This document shows, piece by piece, positions 1 to 13,085 of a stretch of 64,000 bases of DNA. Below the pieces are notes generated by a model. That model was not told the DNA's origin. It was given only the letters and a program-made list of their open reading frames with translations, and searched no databases. The first letter of the stretch is position 1; each line of letters begins with the position of its first letter. Where the stretch lies: NCBI RefSeq assembly GCF_021083305.1, contig NZ_JAJFAY010000001.1:434001-498000 (forward strand). Direction: 5' to 3'. Source of the DNA: Haladaptatus sp. DYF46. Its GTDB lineage: Archaea; Halobacteriota; Halobacteria; Halobacteriales; Haladaptataceae. The position numbers and the translations under genes are program-made.

Positions 1-3950
<3,950 letters not shown>

Positions 3951-4120
3951 CGGTCCCGGTGCGATTTCCGCTCGTTCTCTCTTTTTTCTCCTTTCTAACG
4001 TTCGGGTCGCTCGTCGGCACTACCGTCGAATCAGCGGAATTTTCGCGTTCACAGAAATCGGAATCTGGACAGCTACCGAGGCCGCAAAATTGACACTCCC
4101 GTTCGTCGCTAGCCGCCCCT

Positions 4121-4191
4121 CCGGAAAATCTCCGATTTTCCGGGCCGCCGACTGAATGGAGATGGCCGACGCGCCCCGCGCGTCGGCCATC
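4121..4191. repeat. two stem-loops between gyrA and arginase
   Basis: In the 317-base gap between the convergent gyrA and arginase genes there are two perfect inverted repeats: CCGGAAAATC/GATTTTCCGG with a 3-nt loop (4121-4143), and a 13-bp stem GATGGCCGACGCG/CGCGTCGGCCATC with a 5-nt loop (4161-4191). They probably act in 3'-end formation or RNA stability. No coding region is seen in the gap. Confidence 0.6.
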
Positions 4192-4220
4192 GAAATGAAG
4201 GAGGCGTGCTTTTGGTCCAG

Positions 4221-4259
4221 ATTTTTATCGAGGGTCGCGGAGCGACCCTCGCAATAAAA
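4221..4259. terminator. bidirectional terminator-like hairpin
   Basis: A 10-bp perfect stem CGAGGGTCGC/GCGACCCTCG with a GGA loop (4229-4251) is flanked by ATTTTTAT on the left and ATAAAAA on the right. U-tracts therefore follow the hairpin on both strands. It sits between the 3' ends of gyrA (+) and the arginase gene (-), as expected for a shared terminator. Archaeal termination mainly needs the U-tract, so the hairpin may be auxiliary. Confidence 0.65.
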
Positions 4260-4267
4260 AGGTGGTT

Positions 4268-5188
4268 TTAGAGGATGCGTTTGCCCAGCGCGCTCGCCGC
4301 GAGTTCGGTGGCGAGCGCGGCGGTTTCGTTGTGTTCGTCCAGAATCGGGTTTACTTCCACGAATTCGAGCGACCGGAGGATGCCTTCGTCCCGGTTGCGC
4401 GTGGCGACGGTTTCGAGGGCGGAGTGGGCTTCGCGATAGCTGACGCCGCCGCGAACGGGCGTCCCGACGCCGGGCGCTTCCTTGGGGTCGAGCCAGTCCA
4501 TGTCGAAGCTGACGTGGACCCCGTCCACGCCGTCGGTGGCGATATCGAGGGCCTCCTCCACGATTTCCGTGATACCGTGTTCGTCGATGTCGGACATGGT
4601 GAAGGTCGTGACGCCGCTCTCGCGGATGGCGTCGACTTCGGAGTCGTCCACGCTTCGAAGGCCGACGAGGACGACGTTTTCGGCGCGCAGACCGGTGGCG
4701 TTCGCCCAGTCGGTATCCGCGAAGTCATCGATGCCGAGCGCGCCGGCGAGCGGCATCCCGTGAACGTTACCGCTCGGCGAGGTCTTCGGGGTGTTGAAGT
4801 CGCTGTGCGCGTCGAACCAGATGGCCCCGATTTCGGCGTCGCGGGCCGCGCCGCCGAGCGTCCCCATGGCGATGGAGTGGTCGCCGCCGAGGACGAGCGG
4901 GAAGGCATCGTCGTCGATGGCGTCCGCCACCGTGTCGGCGAGGCGGGAACACACGTCCGCCGTCTCGCGGAGGAACTTGGCCTTGCCGTCCCTCGGTTCT
5001 TCGGTTTCCGGGTCGCGCTCCTCCGCGCGCGGAACGGTCAGGTCGCCGGCGTCGATCGCGGTCACGTCCGAGTTGGCGAGTTCCTCGGCCAGTCCGGCAT
5101 AGCGGATGGCGGATGGTCCCATGTCCACGCCACGTCGGTTCGCGCCGTAGTCCACCGGTGCCCCGATTATCTGGACGGGTTTCGTCAT
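4268..5188 (-). CDS. rocF: arginase (ureohydrolase family)
   Basis: Predicted binuclear Mn enzyme of the arginase/agmatinase fold, 306 aa, converting arginine to ornithine and urea. All metal ligands are visible: GGDHS (His104), DAHSD (Asp126, His128, Asp130) and SFDMDWLDP (Asp229, Asp231). The NVHGMPL segment and the PGVGTPVRGG loop are typical of arginase rather than agmatinase, though substrate cannot be proved from sequence. The start at 5188 (MTKPVQIIGAPVD) is preferred over an upstream ATG at 5218 because the family begins just before the first beta strand. The gene is monocistronic and convergent with gyrA. Confidence 0.9.
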   Translation of the reverse strand: MTKPVQIIGAPVDYGANRRGVDMGPSAIRYAGLAEELANSDVTAIDAGDLTVPRAEERDPETEEPRDGKAKFLRETADVCSRLADTVADAIDDDAFPLVLGGDHSIAMGTLGGAARDAEIGAIWFDAHSDFNTPKTSPSGNVHGMPLAGALGIDDFADTDWANATGLRAENVVLVGLRSVDDSEVDAIRESGVTTFTMSDIDEHGITEIVEEALDIATDGVDGVHVSFDMDWLDPKEAPGVGTPVRGGVSYREAHSALETVATRNRDEGILRSLEFVEVNPILDEHNETAALATELAASALGKRIL

Positions 5189-5336
5189 GATTGAACGGAC
5201 GGGTCGGGGGGGTTTCAAACGCTCCCTTTCGACCGGATGAAACTCTATTTAACCGAGGAGTTCCGACGGGTAAGGTACCGCGGTTCTCCCGGGATATTCG
5301 GCGGATTTAAGGAAATCAATTACCAAGATTCGTGTA

Positions 5337-5870
5337 ATGTCTAGCATTGAGTTGACGCCTAGTCAGGAGACGATACTGACGGCATTGGTAAACTTGCACC
5401 GCGAGACCGAAGATGCAGTCAAGGGCGAGGACATCGCCGAAGAGGTCGACCGCAACCCCGGAACGATCCGAAACCAGATGCAGAGCCTCAAAGCGCTCCA
5501 ACTCGTGGAGGGTGTCCCCGGCCCGAAAGGCGGGTACAAACCGACCGCGACGGCGTTCGAAGCGCTCGACATCCAGAACTTGGACACCGCCGCCGAGGTT
5601 CCCCTCGAACACAACGGCGAACCGGTCGAACAGAGCAACATCGAGGAGATCGACCTCACGAGCGTTCACCACCCCGAACTCTGCCGCGCCGAGATTCACC
5701 TTCGCGGATCCGTCCGCGACTTCCACGAGGGCGACTCGGTGAAGGTCGGTCCGACGCCCCTCTCGAAACTCGTCGTTGAGGGGACGGTAGACGGCAAGGA
5801 CGACACCCGTAACATCCTCATCCTGAAAATCGAGGGGATGGAAGCACCGACCGAAGAGCCGAACCACTGA
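5337..5870 (+). CDS. winged-helix transcriptional regulator
   Basis: 177-aa soluble protein. The N-terminal part (residues 5-75) reads as a winged helix-turn-helix: a helix with LTPSQETILTAL, a GEDIAEEVDRNPGTIRNQM recognition region and a beta-wing with GPKGGYKPT. The C-terminal 100 residues form an acidic mixed alpha/beta domain with the segment LCRAEIHLRGSVRDF, probably a ligand or dimerisation module that I do not recognise. The gene stands alone and diverges from arginase, with an AT-rich stretch (around 5300-5335) before the start. It is probably a conserved haloarchaeal regulator; target unknown. Confidence 0.8.
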   Translation: MSSIELTPSQETILTALVNLHRETEDAVKGEDIAEEVDRNPGTIRNQMQSLKALQLVEGVPGPKGGYKPTATAFEALDIQNLDTAAEVPLEHNGEPVEQSNIEEIDLTSVHHPELCRAEIHLRGSVRDFHEGDSVKVGPTPLSKLVVEGTVDGKDDTRNILILKIEGMEAPTEEPNH

Positions 5871-5965
5871 TATCGACTCCGGTCGCGTTTCGTTTTTTTT
5901 TGACTCTCCGACGCTCGTCGTTCGCTTTCGGAAAGTATTATCGACGGACGCTCCAACTTCCACCG

Positions 5966-7336
5966 ATGCACCGTCGAACTCCGATTCGGGTTTCGACCCG
6001 TCTGGTCGCCGTGTTGTGGTTCCTCATCGCCGTTTCCGGCCATGCACTGGCACACGGTGCGAGTTTGCAGGGGGACTCGAAATCCCTAGCCGTCCCGCTC
6101 TGGCTGTTCATCCTCACGGGCGGCGGCGTCGTGAGCGCGTCGTTCCTGCTCGCCAGTTTCATCACCGACCGGTCGTTCATCCGGACGATACACCAGTGGC
6201 AACGGTTCACGTCGCGGTCCGCCGACGGAGCCGTGTTCGTGACGAAAGTCGTCGGCGTTTTCGCCCTCCTCGCCATCGTCGCGGCCGGATGGTTCGGTCC
6301 GCAAACCGCCCGGGAAAACCTCGCCATCCTCGCCGTCTGGGTGGGGTGGTGGGCGGCGTACACGATATCGGTGTACGTCGTCGGGAACACGTGGCCCGCG
6401 TTCAATCCGTGGCGAACGGTCGGGGAACTCCTGCCCTCCCGTGAAGCGAATTATCCCGAGCGGTTGGGAGCGTGGCCGAGCGTCGTCGGCCTCCTCGCGC
6501 TCGTTTGGCTCGAAGTCATCAGCCCGCTCGCGGACAAACCCGAGATGCTGGCGGACGTTATCGCCGTCTATACCGTCGTCACGCTCGCGGGAATCCTGCT
6601 GTACGGCACCGAACGCTGGTTCGGGACGGTGGACCCCATCGCCCGCGTGTTTCGGTACTACGGACGGGTCGCCCCGCTCCGACGGACCGACTCGGGCTTC
6701 GAGTTTCAACTGCCCGGTGCGCGCCTGACCGAGACGAAACTCGTCACGGGATTCGACGAAGTCGGGTTCGTCGTCGCCATCCTCTGGGTGACGACCTACG
6801 ACGGCTTCGTCTCCACGCCGCTCTGGTCCGACGTCGTCCGCCCCGTCGCCGATGCCGGCGTTCCGCTGAACGTCGCGTACCTCGCGGCGCTCCTCGGCGG
6901 CTACGGTCTGTTCCTCGGCGCGTACAGGGTGGCGACGCGGCTCTCCCGCGACACAGCGGACACGTACCTCACCCCGTCCGCAATCGCCCGGCGCTTCGCG
7001 CCGTCGCTGTTGCCCATCGCGGTCGGCTACCACCTCGCTCACTACGTGAGCTACTTCCTCTCGCTCTCGCCGACCCTGCTGGGCGTGCTGTCGAGTCCGC
7101 TCGATCCGCCGCAGGCCGTCTATATCGTCCTACCGGCGTGGTTCGGCGGCCTCAACATGGCGTTCGTCCTGCTCGGCCACCTCCTCGCGGTTTGGGTGGC
7201 CCACGCCACGGCGTACGACGTGTTTCCGAATCGAATGCAGGCGATACGGAGCCAGTACCCGCTCGTCGCGGTGATGATTCTGTACACGATGACCAGTCTG
7301 TGGATCGTTTCGCAACCGACACTCACACCACCATGA
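5966..7336 (+). CDS. polytopic membrane protein, unknown function
   Basis: 456 aa with about ten to twelve hydrophobic segments spread over the length. The N-terminal segment ends in HALAHG, so it may be a cleaved signal. Family-like features include WFGPQTARENLA, WPAFNPWRTVGE (a conserved-looking aromatic/proline loop) and a C-terminal membrane segment with LLGHLLAVWVAHATA. Proteins of this general type in haloarchaea have been labelled 'fenitrothion hydrolase'-like, a name with little support, and I assign no reaction. The ATG at 5966 precedes the hydrophobic leader. The stop overlaps the next gene start (ATGA), so the two are probably co-expressed. Confidence 0.8.
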   Translation: MHRRTPIRVSTRLVAVLWFLIAVSGHALAHGASLQGDSKSLAVPLWLFILTGGGVVSASFLLASFITDRSFIRTIHQWQRFTSRSADGAVFVTKVVGVFALLAIVAAGWFGPQTARENLAILAVWVGWWAAYTISVYVVGNTWPAFNPWRTVGELLPSREANYPERLGAWPSVVGLLALVWLEVISPLADKPEMLADVIAVYTVVTLAGILLYGTERWFGTVDPIARVFRYYGRVAPLRRTDSGFEFQLPGARLTETKLVTGFDEVGFVVAILWVTTYDGFVSTPLWSDVVRPVADAGVPLNVAYLAALLGGYGLFLGAYRVATRLSRDTADTYLTPSAIARRFAPSLLPIAVGYHLAHYVSYFLSLSPTLLGVLSSPLDPPQAVYIVLPAWFGGLNMAFVLLGHLLAVWVAHATAYDVFPNRMQAIRSQYPLVAVMILYTMTSLWIVSQPTLTPP

Positions 7337-7602
7337 CCACGACAGACTACAGCGTTCCGACCGGCGAATCGCCCCACGTGTGTGCCTACTGCGGCGACCC
7401 GTTCCGCGAGGAGGAGTACCTCGTACTCCACCACGGGTTGGAACACGGCGACGAACTTTCCGAGGACGAGGTCGCGGCCTTTTACGACGCCTACGAGGTG
7501 GAAACGGAGGAGCTGAAACACTTCCGTCTGAAGGCGCTCGGAATCCTCGTCCTGCTGTACTTCGGGTTCCTGTTCATCTACGCCATCATCGGCATCTCGT
7601 AG
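7333..7602 (+). CDS. small C2H2-type zinc finger protein with C-terminal membrane anchor
   Basis: 89 aa. Residues 17-40 form CAYCGDPF...HHGLEHG, a CxxC plus paired His arrangement typical of a C2H2 finger. After an acidic helical linker a single strongly hydrophobic segment (ALGILVLLYFGFLFIYAI) ends the protein, so the zinc finger faces the cytoplasm on a tail-anchored protein. It overlaps the preceding membrane-protein gene by 4 nt (ATGA), suggesting a functional pair. It resembles the haloarchaeal DUF7410 type, an identification from memory. Confidence 0.75.
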   Translation: MTTTDYSVPTGESPHVCAYCGDPFREEEYLVLHHGLEHGDELSEDEVAAFYDAYEVETEELKHFRLKALGILVLLYFGFLFIYAIIGIS

Positions 7603-7666
7603 TTCCGCCGATGACTGGCTCCGCCCCGCCGATACGGTTAGGGCTTCCTCCGTCGTCTCGAACTCC

Positions 7667-8152
7667 ATGCCCTCGATTCGTCACGCGACGGAAGCCGACG
7701 CCGAGCCGATTCTCGACCTTCGGTGTGCGGCCATCCGCGTGTTCGGCGTGGAGCGATACCACGAAGAGCAGGTCGAACGCTGGGCGGCACAACCGCTCGG
7801 GAGCGCACCCTACGTGGAGTCGATACGGAGCGAAACGGAATCCGTCCTCGTGGCCGAGGTGAGCGGCGAGCTCGCGGGGTTCGGCCGCGTCGAACCGGAT
7901 ACCGGCGTGGTCTCGGCGGTGTACGTCCATCCCGACCACGCACGGAACAGGGTCGGGTCGGAACTGCTTTCGCACCTCGAATCGCGGGCGAGGAACGCGG
8001 GAGTCGATTCGGTAACGCTTCACGCCTCCCTGAACGCAGTCCCGTTCTACGAGGCACGCGGGTACGAGCGGATTTCCACGGTAATACACGAAGTGACCGG
8101 CGGCGGCGAACTGGCGTGCGTGGAGATGGCGCGGAACATATCGGTCGCCTGA
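7667..8152 (+). CDS. GNAT-family N-acetyltransferase
   Basis: 161 aa with a full GNAT fold: beta1 IRHATEADAEPILDLR at the N-terminus, beta4 VVSAVYVHPDHARNRVGSEL containing the acetyl-CoA pyrophosphate loop (Q/RxxGxG/A-like RNRVGS), and the C-terminal NAVPFYEARGYE motif. The substrate is not predictable. The gene stands alone between the zinc-finger gene and the DUF555 gene. Confidence 0.88.
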   Translation: MPSIRHATEADAEPILDLRCAAIRVFGVERYHEEQVERWAAQPLGSAPYVESIRSETESVLVAEVSGELAGFGRVEPDTGVVSAVYVHPDHARNRVGSELLSHLESRARNAGVDSVTLHASLNAVPFYEARGYERISTVIHEVTGGGELACVEMARNISVA

Positions 8153-8221
8153 AAGCAGCAGAACGTCGATTTCCGGCCCGCAAACCAAAAGACACGAAAC
8201 CCTCCGGTGTCTGGGTCGAGT

Positions 8222-8596
8222 ATGAGCAATTACCTCGTTGCGATGGAGGCGGCATGGTTGGTACGCGATGTCGGCGATATCGACGATGCGATAGGCGTTG
8301 CGGTCAGCGAAGCCGGGAAACGGCTGAACCAGAAGAACATGGACTACGTCGAAGTCGAAGTGGGCGCGACGGGGTGTCCGGCCTGCGGCGAACCGTTCGA
8401 CTCGGCGTTCATCGCGGCCCACACCGCGCTCGTCGGCCTCGTCCTCGAAATGAAGGTGTTCAACGCCGAGAACGAAGAGCACGCCCAACGTATCGCCAAG
8501 AGCGAAGTCGGCGGCGCACTTCGCGACGTGCCGCTCTCGATCGTCGAAACCATCGAGTTCGACGAGGACGAGGAGATCGACTTCGGCGAGGCCTGA
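8222..8596 (+). CDS. DUF555 / UPF0212 family protein
   Basis: 124 aa and nearly full length for the archaeal UPF0212 (DUF555) family, conserved in Euryarchaeota without known function. Recognisable segments are [16 protein letters not shown] at the start, [21 protein letters not shown] with a CPxCG zinc-binding-like pair, and [15 protein letters not shown]. The ATG at 8222 matches the family's MSNYLV start; an in-frame ATG 15 nt upstream is less likely. Confidence 0.88.
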   Translation: MSNYLVAMEAAWLVRDVGDIDDAIGVAVSEAGKRLNQKNMDYVEVEVGATGCPACGEPFDSAFIAAHTALVGLVLEMKVFNAENEEHAQRIAKSEVGGALRDVPLSIVETIEFDEDEEIDFGEA

Positions 8597-8607
8597 ACGG
8601 TCCGAAC

Positions 8608-8638
8608 AATTTATACCATAACCGTTGGTAATTTCTAC
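8608..8638 (+). promoter_or_regulatory. TATA box and short palindrome before the XRE-CBS gene
   Basis: TTTATA at 8610-8615 lies about 27-30 nt before the ATG at 8641, the spacing of leaderless haloarchaeal transcripts. It overlaps TACCA-N7-TGGTA (8613-8631), a weak dyad that could be an autoregulatory operator for the downstream HTH protein. The dyad is short and may be chance. Confidence 0.45.
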
Positions 8639-8640
8639 GT

Positions 8641-9180
8641 ATGGAACTTCCGACACCCCAAGACCTTCGGGAACACCGAACCGACTTGGGACTCACACAG
8701 AGCGAACTCGCGGAGCGGGCGGGCGTCTCACAGCCGCTCATCGCCCGAATCGAGGGCGACGACGTGGATCCCAGGCTTTCGACGCTCCGGCGAATCGTGA
8801 ACGCGTTGGAGGAATCGGAAGGTGACATCGTGCGTGCGGGTGACCTCCTGCACGAATCGGTCGTCAGCGTCGCACCCACCGATACCGTGAGCGAAGCGGT
8901 ACAGAACATGCAGGATGCGGGCTACTCCCAACTGCCGGTCATCAAACAGGGCGTTCCCGTCGGCTCGATAAGCGAGAGCGACCTCGTTCACGTCAGCGAA
9001 GACGCCCGCGACGAGGCGGTTCGCGAGTTCATGGACGAGAGCTTCCCGACAGTCTCGAAGTCGGCGACGCTCAACGAGATCAGCAACCTTCTCGACCACT
9101 ACAAGGCCGTGATGGTGACGGAGGAGGGCGAAACCATCGGCATCGTCACGGAAGCGGACATCGCGGCTCGGCTGTCGTAA
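8641..9180 (+). CDS. XRE-type HTH plus tandem CBS domain regulator
   Basis: 179 aa. Residues 5-60 form a Cro/C1-type helix-turn-helix ([21 protein letters not shown]). The rest is two CBS motifs ([28 protein letters not shown] and [18 protein letters not shown]), forming a Bateman module that binds adenosine nucleotides. This HTH-CBS architecture is common in archaea and is thought to link transcription to energy charge. A TATA box about 28 nt upstream supports the start and a leaderless mRNA. Confidence 0.88.
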   Translation: MELPTPQDLREHRTDLGLTQSELAERAGVSQPLIARIEGDDVDPRLSTLRRIVNALEESEGDIVRAGDLLHESVVSVAPTDTVSEAVQNMQDAGYSQLPVIKQGVPVGSISESDLVHVSEDARDEAVREFMDESFPTVSKSATLNEISNLLDHYKAVMVTEEGETIGIVTEADIAARLS

Positions 9181-9295
9181 CCGATTCGGGGTGTCGGCCC
9201 GGATTTTCACCAGTCCATTGATGGGGGAGGACGACAATGTCTTCTCGAATAGCGATCGATATGCCGGACAGCAAGCCGAAACGTCGTGAGTCCGA

Positions 9296-10447
9296 ATGAG
9301 CGTGACCGATTCGTTCCCCATGGACACGGGCGAGGAGGAGTCGGAAGTGACTCCGTTAGAACTGTTTTTCGATCTCGTGTTCGTGTTCGCCATCACCCAA
9401 ATCACGCGGTTTCTCACCACGCATCTGACGTGGGCGGGTGTCGTGCGCGGCATCGCACTGCTCGCGGTAGTGTGGTGGGCGTGGGTCGGGTATTCGTGGC
9501 TGACGAACGCCATTCCGGCGGAGGAGGTCCTCTTCCAGCGCTCGGTCATCCTACTGGCGATGGCGGCCATGTTGGTGGTCGCACTGGCGATTCCGCGGGC
9601 GTTCACCGCCGACGCGGTCGTCTTCGCCGCCGCGTACTTCGTCGTTCGTGGGTTGCACGTCGTCCTCTATGGGCTCGCCACGCCGCCGGAAACGCGGGAC
9701 GCGGTCCTCCGCCTCGCGCCGGGATTCCTCGGCGCACCCGTCCTCCTCATCGCCTCCGGGTTCGTGGGTGAGACGCTCCAGAGCGCGTTTTGGATCGCCG
9801 CGATCGCGCTGGATTACGGCGTCGCGCGGGTTCGCGGCGTCGAGGGGTTTCACGTTCAAGCGAGCCACTTCGTCGAGCGTCACAGACTCATCGTCATCAT
9901 CGCCCTCGGGGAGTCGATCGTCGCCATCGGCGTCGGCATGGCCGGACTCCCCCTCGGGAACCGTCTCCTTCTCGGCGTCCTCGCCGGGTTCGTCCTCATC
10001 GCGACGCTGTGGTGGCTCTACTTCGATTACGTCACGCTCGCCGCCGAACGACGACTCGTCCGGGCGTCCGACCGCGAACGGTCGGTGCTGGCCCGCGACT
10101 CCTACAGTTACATCCACCTCCTCGTCATCGGCGGCATCATCTTCGTCGCGCTCGGCATCGAACAGACGGTAGCGCACGTCGGAACGGCGCTCGGCGTGAT
10201 TCCCGCCGTCGCGCTGTGTGGCGGCGGAACGCTCTACCTCTGCGGTCACAACGCCTACCGGTTCCGCGACCACGGCACCATCAGCGTCGCGCGAGCCGTC
10301 GTGTCGATCATCGCGGTCCTGTTGATTCCGGTCGCCGTCGTCGTCCCGTCAGTCGTCGCGCTCTTACTCCTCACCGCGTTGTTCGTCGCGCTGGCCGGAT
10401 ACGAGACGGTTCGCTCCGAGGACCGGCGGGTCGTTCGGTCGGAATGA
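9296..10447 (+). CDS. low-temperature-requirement A (LtrA) family membrane protein
   Basis: 383 aa with about ten transmembrane segments. The family signature VTPLELFFDLVFVFAITQ lies at residues 19-36, and the segment ERHRLIVIIALGESIVAIG (about residues 196-216), including a charged ERHRL and GES in a membrane helix, is also diagnostic for LtrA. Function is not established beyond a cold-growth phenotype in Listeria. A second ATG at 9320 would remove eight residues and is possible. Confidence 0.87.
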   Translation: MSVTDSFPMDTGEEESEVTPLELFFDLVFVFAITQITRFLTTHLTWAGVVRGIALLAVVWWAWVGYSWLTNAIPAEEVLFQRSVILLAMAAMLVVALAIPRAFTADAVVFAAAYFVVRGLHVVLYGLATPPETRDAVLRLAPGFLGAPVLLIASGFVGETLQSAFWIAAIALDYGVARVRGVEGFHVQASHFVERHRLIVIIALGESIVAIGVGMAGLPLGNRLLLGVLAGFVLIATLWWLYFDYVTLAAERRLVRASDRERSVLARDSYSYIHLLVIGGIIFVALGIEQTVAHVGTALGVIPAVALCGGGTLYLCGHNAYRFRDHGTISVARAVVSIIAVLLIPVAVVVPSVVALLLLTALFVALAGYETVRSEDRRVVRSE

Positions 10448-10503
10448 CCGCTCAAATCACAATTTCACGACATCTTTTTCACGTGCCCCGTCGACATTCG
10501 TTC

Positions 10504-10998
10504 ATGGGAATCGGGATTCGTCCGGCGAGGCCGAGCGACACGGAGGCGATACGACACGTCGCCGAGCGGGCGTGGCACTCGGCTCACGCACCGATCATCG
10601 GCACGGAGGCGACGAACGACTTCCTCGAACAGTACTACGACGCCGAGACCTTCCGCTCGCTCATCGAAATCGGAGAATCCATCCTCGACGTCGCCGTCGA
10701 TGACGACGCGGGGGTCGTGGGATTCGTCGGTGCGAATCCCGTCGAAGGGTCCGCGACGTTCGATTTGGGTCGCATCTACGTCCTCCCCGGTCGGTGGCGC
10801 GAGGGAATCGGCGGACGACTGCTCTCCCACGTCGAGCGAACCGTCGAACGACGCGGCGGCGAGCGAATCCAACTCGGCGTCATGACCGAGAACGAACGCG
10901 CCGTCGAGTTCTACGAGTCGGCGGGCTACCGACGCGACGAGGAGTTCTACGACGAGCGGATCCACACGTCCGGATACCTGTACGTGAAGGAGTTGTAG
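10504..10998 (+). CDS. GNAT-family N-acetyltransferase
   Basis: 164 aa. Beta1 is IGIRPARPSDTEAIRHVAE. The core strand DLGRIYVLPGRWREGIGGRLLSHVE holds the RxxGxG acetyl-CoA loop, followed by NERAVEFYESAGYR. It is unrelated in detail to the GNAT at 7.7 kb. The ATG at 10504 is the first methionine before the fold. It resembles RimI-like acyltransferases; substrate unknown. Confidence 0.88.
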   Translation: MGIGIRPARPSDTEAIRHVAERAWHSAHAPIIGTEATNDFLEQYYDAETFRSLIEIGESILDVAVDDDAGVVGFVGANPVEGSATFDLGRIYVLPGRWREGIGGRLLSHVERTVERRGGERIQLGVMTENERAVEFYESAGYRRDEEFYDERIHTSGYLYVKEL

Positions 10999-11018
10999 AG
11001 AATTTTGGCGAGGTGGAA

Positions 11019-11435
11019 TCAACAGATCGCGTAGGTGATGCCGACCGACCCGTCCTTCTGTATCTGTATGTGGATATTTCCGTAACACTCGTTCGTCTCG
11101 ACCGTCGTACACTGCTTGTACCCCGTGTCGCTCGAACTGGCGTGGAGGAGTTGCGCACAGACGCGGAACGTCTCCACCTCGGTCCCCTCCGATCGTTCGA
11201 GATTGTACAGCGCGGCCGTGTCTCCCGGCCCGACCGGCCGAGTGACCGTGAAGACCGTTTCGTCCGTCACCTTTCGAACGACCCAGACGTGAATCGTTCG
11301 CTCCTCATCGTACCCGTTTTCGAGCCAGATGGTGTGGTCCGAGTCGAACGAACTCGTCTTGGACTCGAAAACGCACCCCGCAACGGCGAACGTGCCGACG
11401 GAGCCGAGCAGGGCGCGACGAGTCAGACCGGACAT
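11019..11435 (-). CDS. small secreted lipoprotein (Tat-type lipobox)
   Basis: 138 aa. The N-terminus MSGLTRRALLGSVGTFAVAGC has twin arginines, a hydrophobic stretch and an AGC lipobox, so the protein is probably Tat-exported and lipid-anchored at Cys21. The mature part is beta-rich (HTIWLENGYDEERTIHVWVV) with three further cysteines (in VCAQ, KQCTT and NECYG). No family is recognised; it resembles a cluster of small haloarchaeal lipoproteins. It is monocistronic and convergent with the GNAT gene. Confidence 0.78.
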   Translation of the reverse strand: MSGLTRRALLGSVGTFAVAGCVFESKTSSFDSDHTIWLENGYDEERTIHVWVVRKVTDETVFTVTRPVGPGDTAALYNLERSEGTEVETFRVCAQLLHASSSDTGYKQCTTVETNECYGNIHIQIQKDGSVGITYAIC

Positions 11436-11488
11436 GGCGAGAACACCACGCCCTATTTAAATAAGTATTCTGGAACGATGAGTGTGAG

Positions 11489-11953
11489 CTACCAACTCCG
11501 CGTCGGAAGCAGGGCGAGGGCACCTGCCTTCCGGAGTTCACCGTCGTACGGGACGATAATTTCCACGTCGGTGCCATAGTCCGCGAGCAATTCCCGGCAA
11601 ACGCCGCAGGCCGGGACGACCTCGAAATCACGGTCCTCGTCTGGAAGCGGATGGCGAACCGCGACCGATGTGATAAACTCGGTTTTACCGTCCGCGATGG
11701 CGCTCCCGAGTGCGACCGGTTCGGCACACATCGAGACGCGACCGACGTTCGCGGGCATGCTAACTCCGGTGTACACCTCCCCGGACTCGGTTCGGAGTGC
11801 AGCACCGACGATGTGCGCACCACCCCACTTTTCGGCGTCAAAGGCGGTTTCAGTGACCTCTTTGGCGCGTTCGATGAGTCGCTCGTCGGCGTCGGTCAAC
11901 GGGTGAGTTTCGATAGAGATGTCGTCCACAACGATACTACCGAAGTGTGCCAC
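11489..11953 (-). CDS. cytidine deaminase family protein
   Basis: 154-aa zinc-dependent deaminase fold. The catalytic set is CAEP (Cys76 ligand, Glu78 proton shuttle) and PACGVCRE (Cys116 and Cys119), the C-x-E and PCxxC pattern of tetrameric all-Cys cytidine deaminases and blasticidin-S deaminase. Expected role is pyrimidine salvage (cytidine/deoxycytidine to uridine). The sequence lacks the usual N-terminal SxFxVGA exactly but keeps HIVGAALRTESGEVYTGVS. It has its own promoter region and is followed by the lipoprotein gene. Confidence 0.85.
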   Translation of the reverse strand: MAHFGSIVVDDISIETHPLTDADERLIERAKEVTETAFDAEKWGGAHIVGAALRTESGEVYTGVSMPANVGRVSMCAEPVALGSAIADGKTEFITSVAVRHPLPDEDRDFEVVPACGVCRELLADYGTDVEIIVPYDGELRKAGALALLPTRSW

Positions 11954-11982
11954 ATGTGCGTTCGGGTGGAAAATACCGAACG

Positions 11983-12957
11983 TTAGTCCAAACTCAATCC
12001 GCGAATTCCCACGCTGTCGCCCTCCTCGACGGCGCCGATAACCCGTCCGTCCGTTTCCGAGACGAGCGTTTCGGCATCGCCCTCGGGGAGCGCGACGACG
12101 AACCCGGTTCCCATGTTGAACGTGCGGTGCATCTCCTCGTCGGAGACGTTACCGCCGACCTGCACGAAGTCGAACACCGGTTGTGCGTCGAACGGGTCGT
12201 CGATTTCGTAGCGGTGGTCGCCCATCCGAAGGAGGTTCGTCCACCCGCCGCCCGTCACGTGCGCCGCGGCGTGCACGTCCCGCTGGCGGAGCGCGGGAAG
12301 CAGGTAGGTGTAGAGGCGCGTCGGTTCGAGGAGCGCCTCGCCGACGGTCCCCTCGCCGAGCGGAAAGTCGTCGTCGTAGTCGTGATCCTTCGTCGCGGCC
12401 TTGCGGGCCAGCGTGAGGCCGTTCGAGTGAATTCCGTTCGATTCGAAGCCGACGAGAACGTCGCCCACCTCGGCCTCGCCGGGGAAGATGGCGTCCTTCG
12501 GCGCGAGCCCGGCGCAGGCACCCGCGAGGTCCAGGCCGGAGATGACTTCCGGCATCACCGCGGTTTCGCCGCCGACGAGGGCGACGCCCGCCTCTTCCGC
12601 ACCCGCCGCGAGTCCCTCGCCCACCTGTTCGGAGAACTCCTCGGTGGGTTCGTCCACGGCGAGGTAGTCCACGAATGCGACGGGTTCGACGCCGCTCGCC
12701 ACGAGGTCGTTCGCGTTCATGGCGATGCAGTCGATGCCGACCGTCGAGTAGTCGCCGAGGGCCTCCGCGACGAGCAGTTTCGTCCCCACGCCGTCCGTCG
12801 CCAGCGCGAGATACTGGTCGCCGATATCGAGCAGTCCGGCGTAGTCTGTCGTGTTGTCGATGTCCGAAACCGCGCCGACGAGGGCCGCCGTCGCCGCTTC
12901 GCTCGCGTCGATGTCTACCCCCGCGTCGGAATACGTCAGTTCCTCTTCCTCAGTCAT
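11983..12957 (-). CDS. purM: phosphoribosylformylglycinamidine cyclo-ligase (AIR synthetase)
   Basis: Fifth step of purine biosynthesis, ATP-dependent ring closure of FGAM to AIR. It is 324 aa, normal for archaeal PurM. Hallmarks are TYSDAGVDIDA at the N-terminus, the ATP-binding LALATDGVGTKLLVAEALG, NDLVASGVEPVAFVDYLAVD, GGETAVMPE and the C-terminal GTGFVVALPEGD. The start at 12957 is taken because the family begins with this short acidic N-terminus; an upstream ATG at 12996 would add 13 unrelated residues. Confidence 0.95.
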   Translation of the reverse strand: MTEEEELTYSDAGVDIDASEAATAALVGAVSDIDNTTDYAGLLDIGDQYLALATDGVGTKLLVAEALGDYSTVGIDCIAMNANDLVASGVEPVAFVDYLAVDEPTEEFSEQVGEGLAAGAEEAGVALVGGETAVMPEVISGLDLAGACAGLAPKDAIFPGEAEVGDVLVGFESNGIHSNGLTLARKAATKDHDYDDDFPLGEGTVGEALLEPTRLYTYLLPALRQRDVHAAAHVTGGGWTNLLRMGDHRYEIDDPFDAQPVFDFVQVGGNVSDEEMHRTFNMGTGFVVALPEGDAETLVSETDGRVIGAVEEGDSVGIRGLSLD

Positions 12958-13085
12958 GGTGAAACGCGTGTTCCGGGTGAGTAAAGGTTTGCCCATCTCA
13001 TGTTCGACCGCATATTCGGTTTCGATAAATTGGTCGCTACGAGTTGCAGTTGCGAATGACTGAATCGTAACGACCGGAAACTAGC

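Noticed and set aside
4262..5194. Plus-strand 310-aa frame opposite arginase
   Set aside because: Antisense shadow; arginase has all catalytic residues on the other strand.
11947..12984. Plus-strand 345-aa frame opposite purM
   Set aside because: Antisense shadow with Arg/Val/Glu-rich composition; purM is unmistakable.
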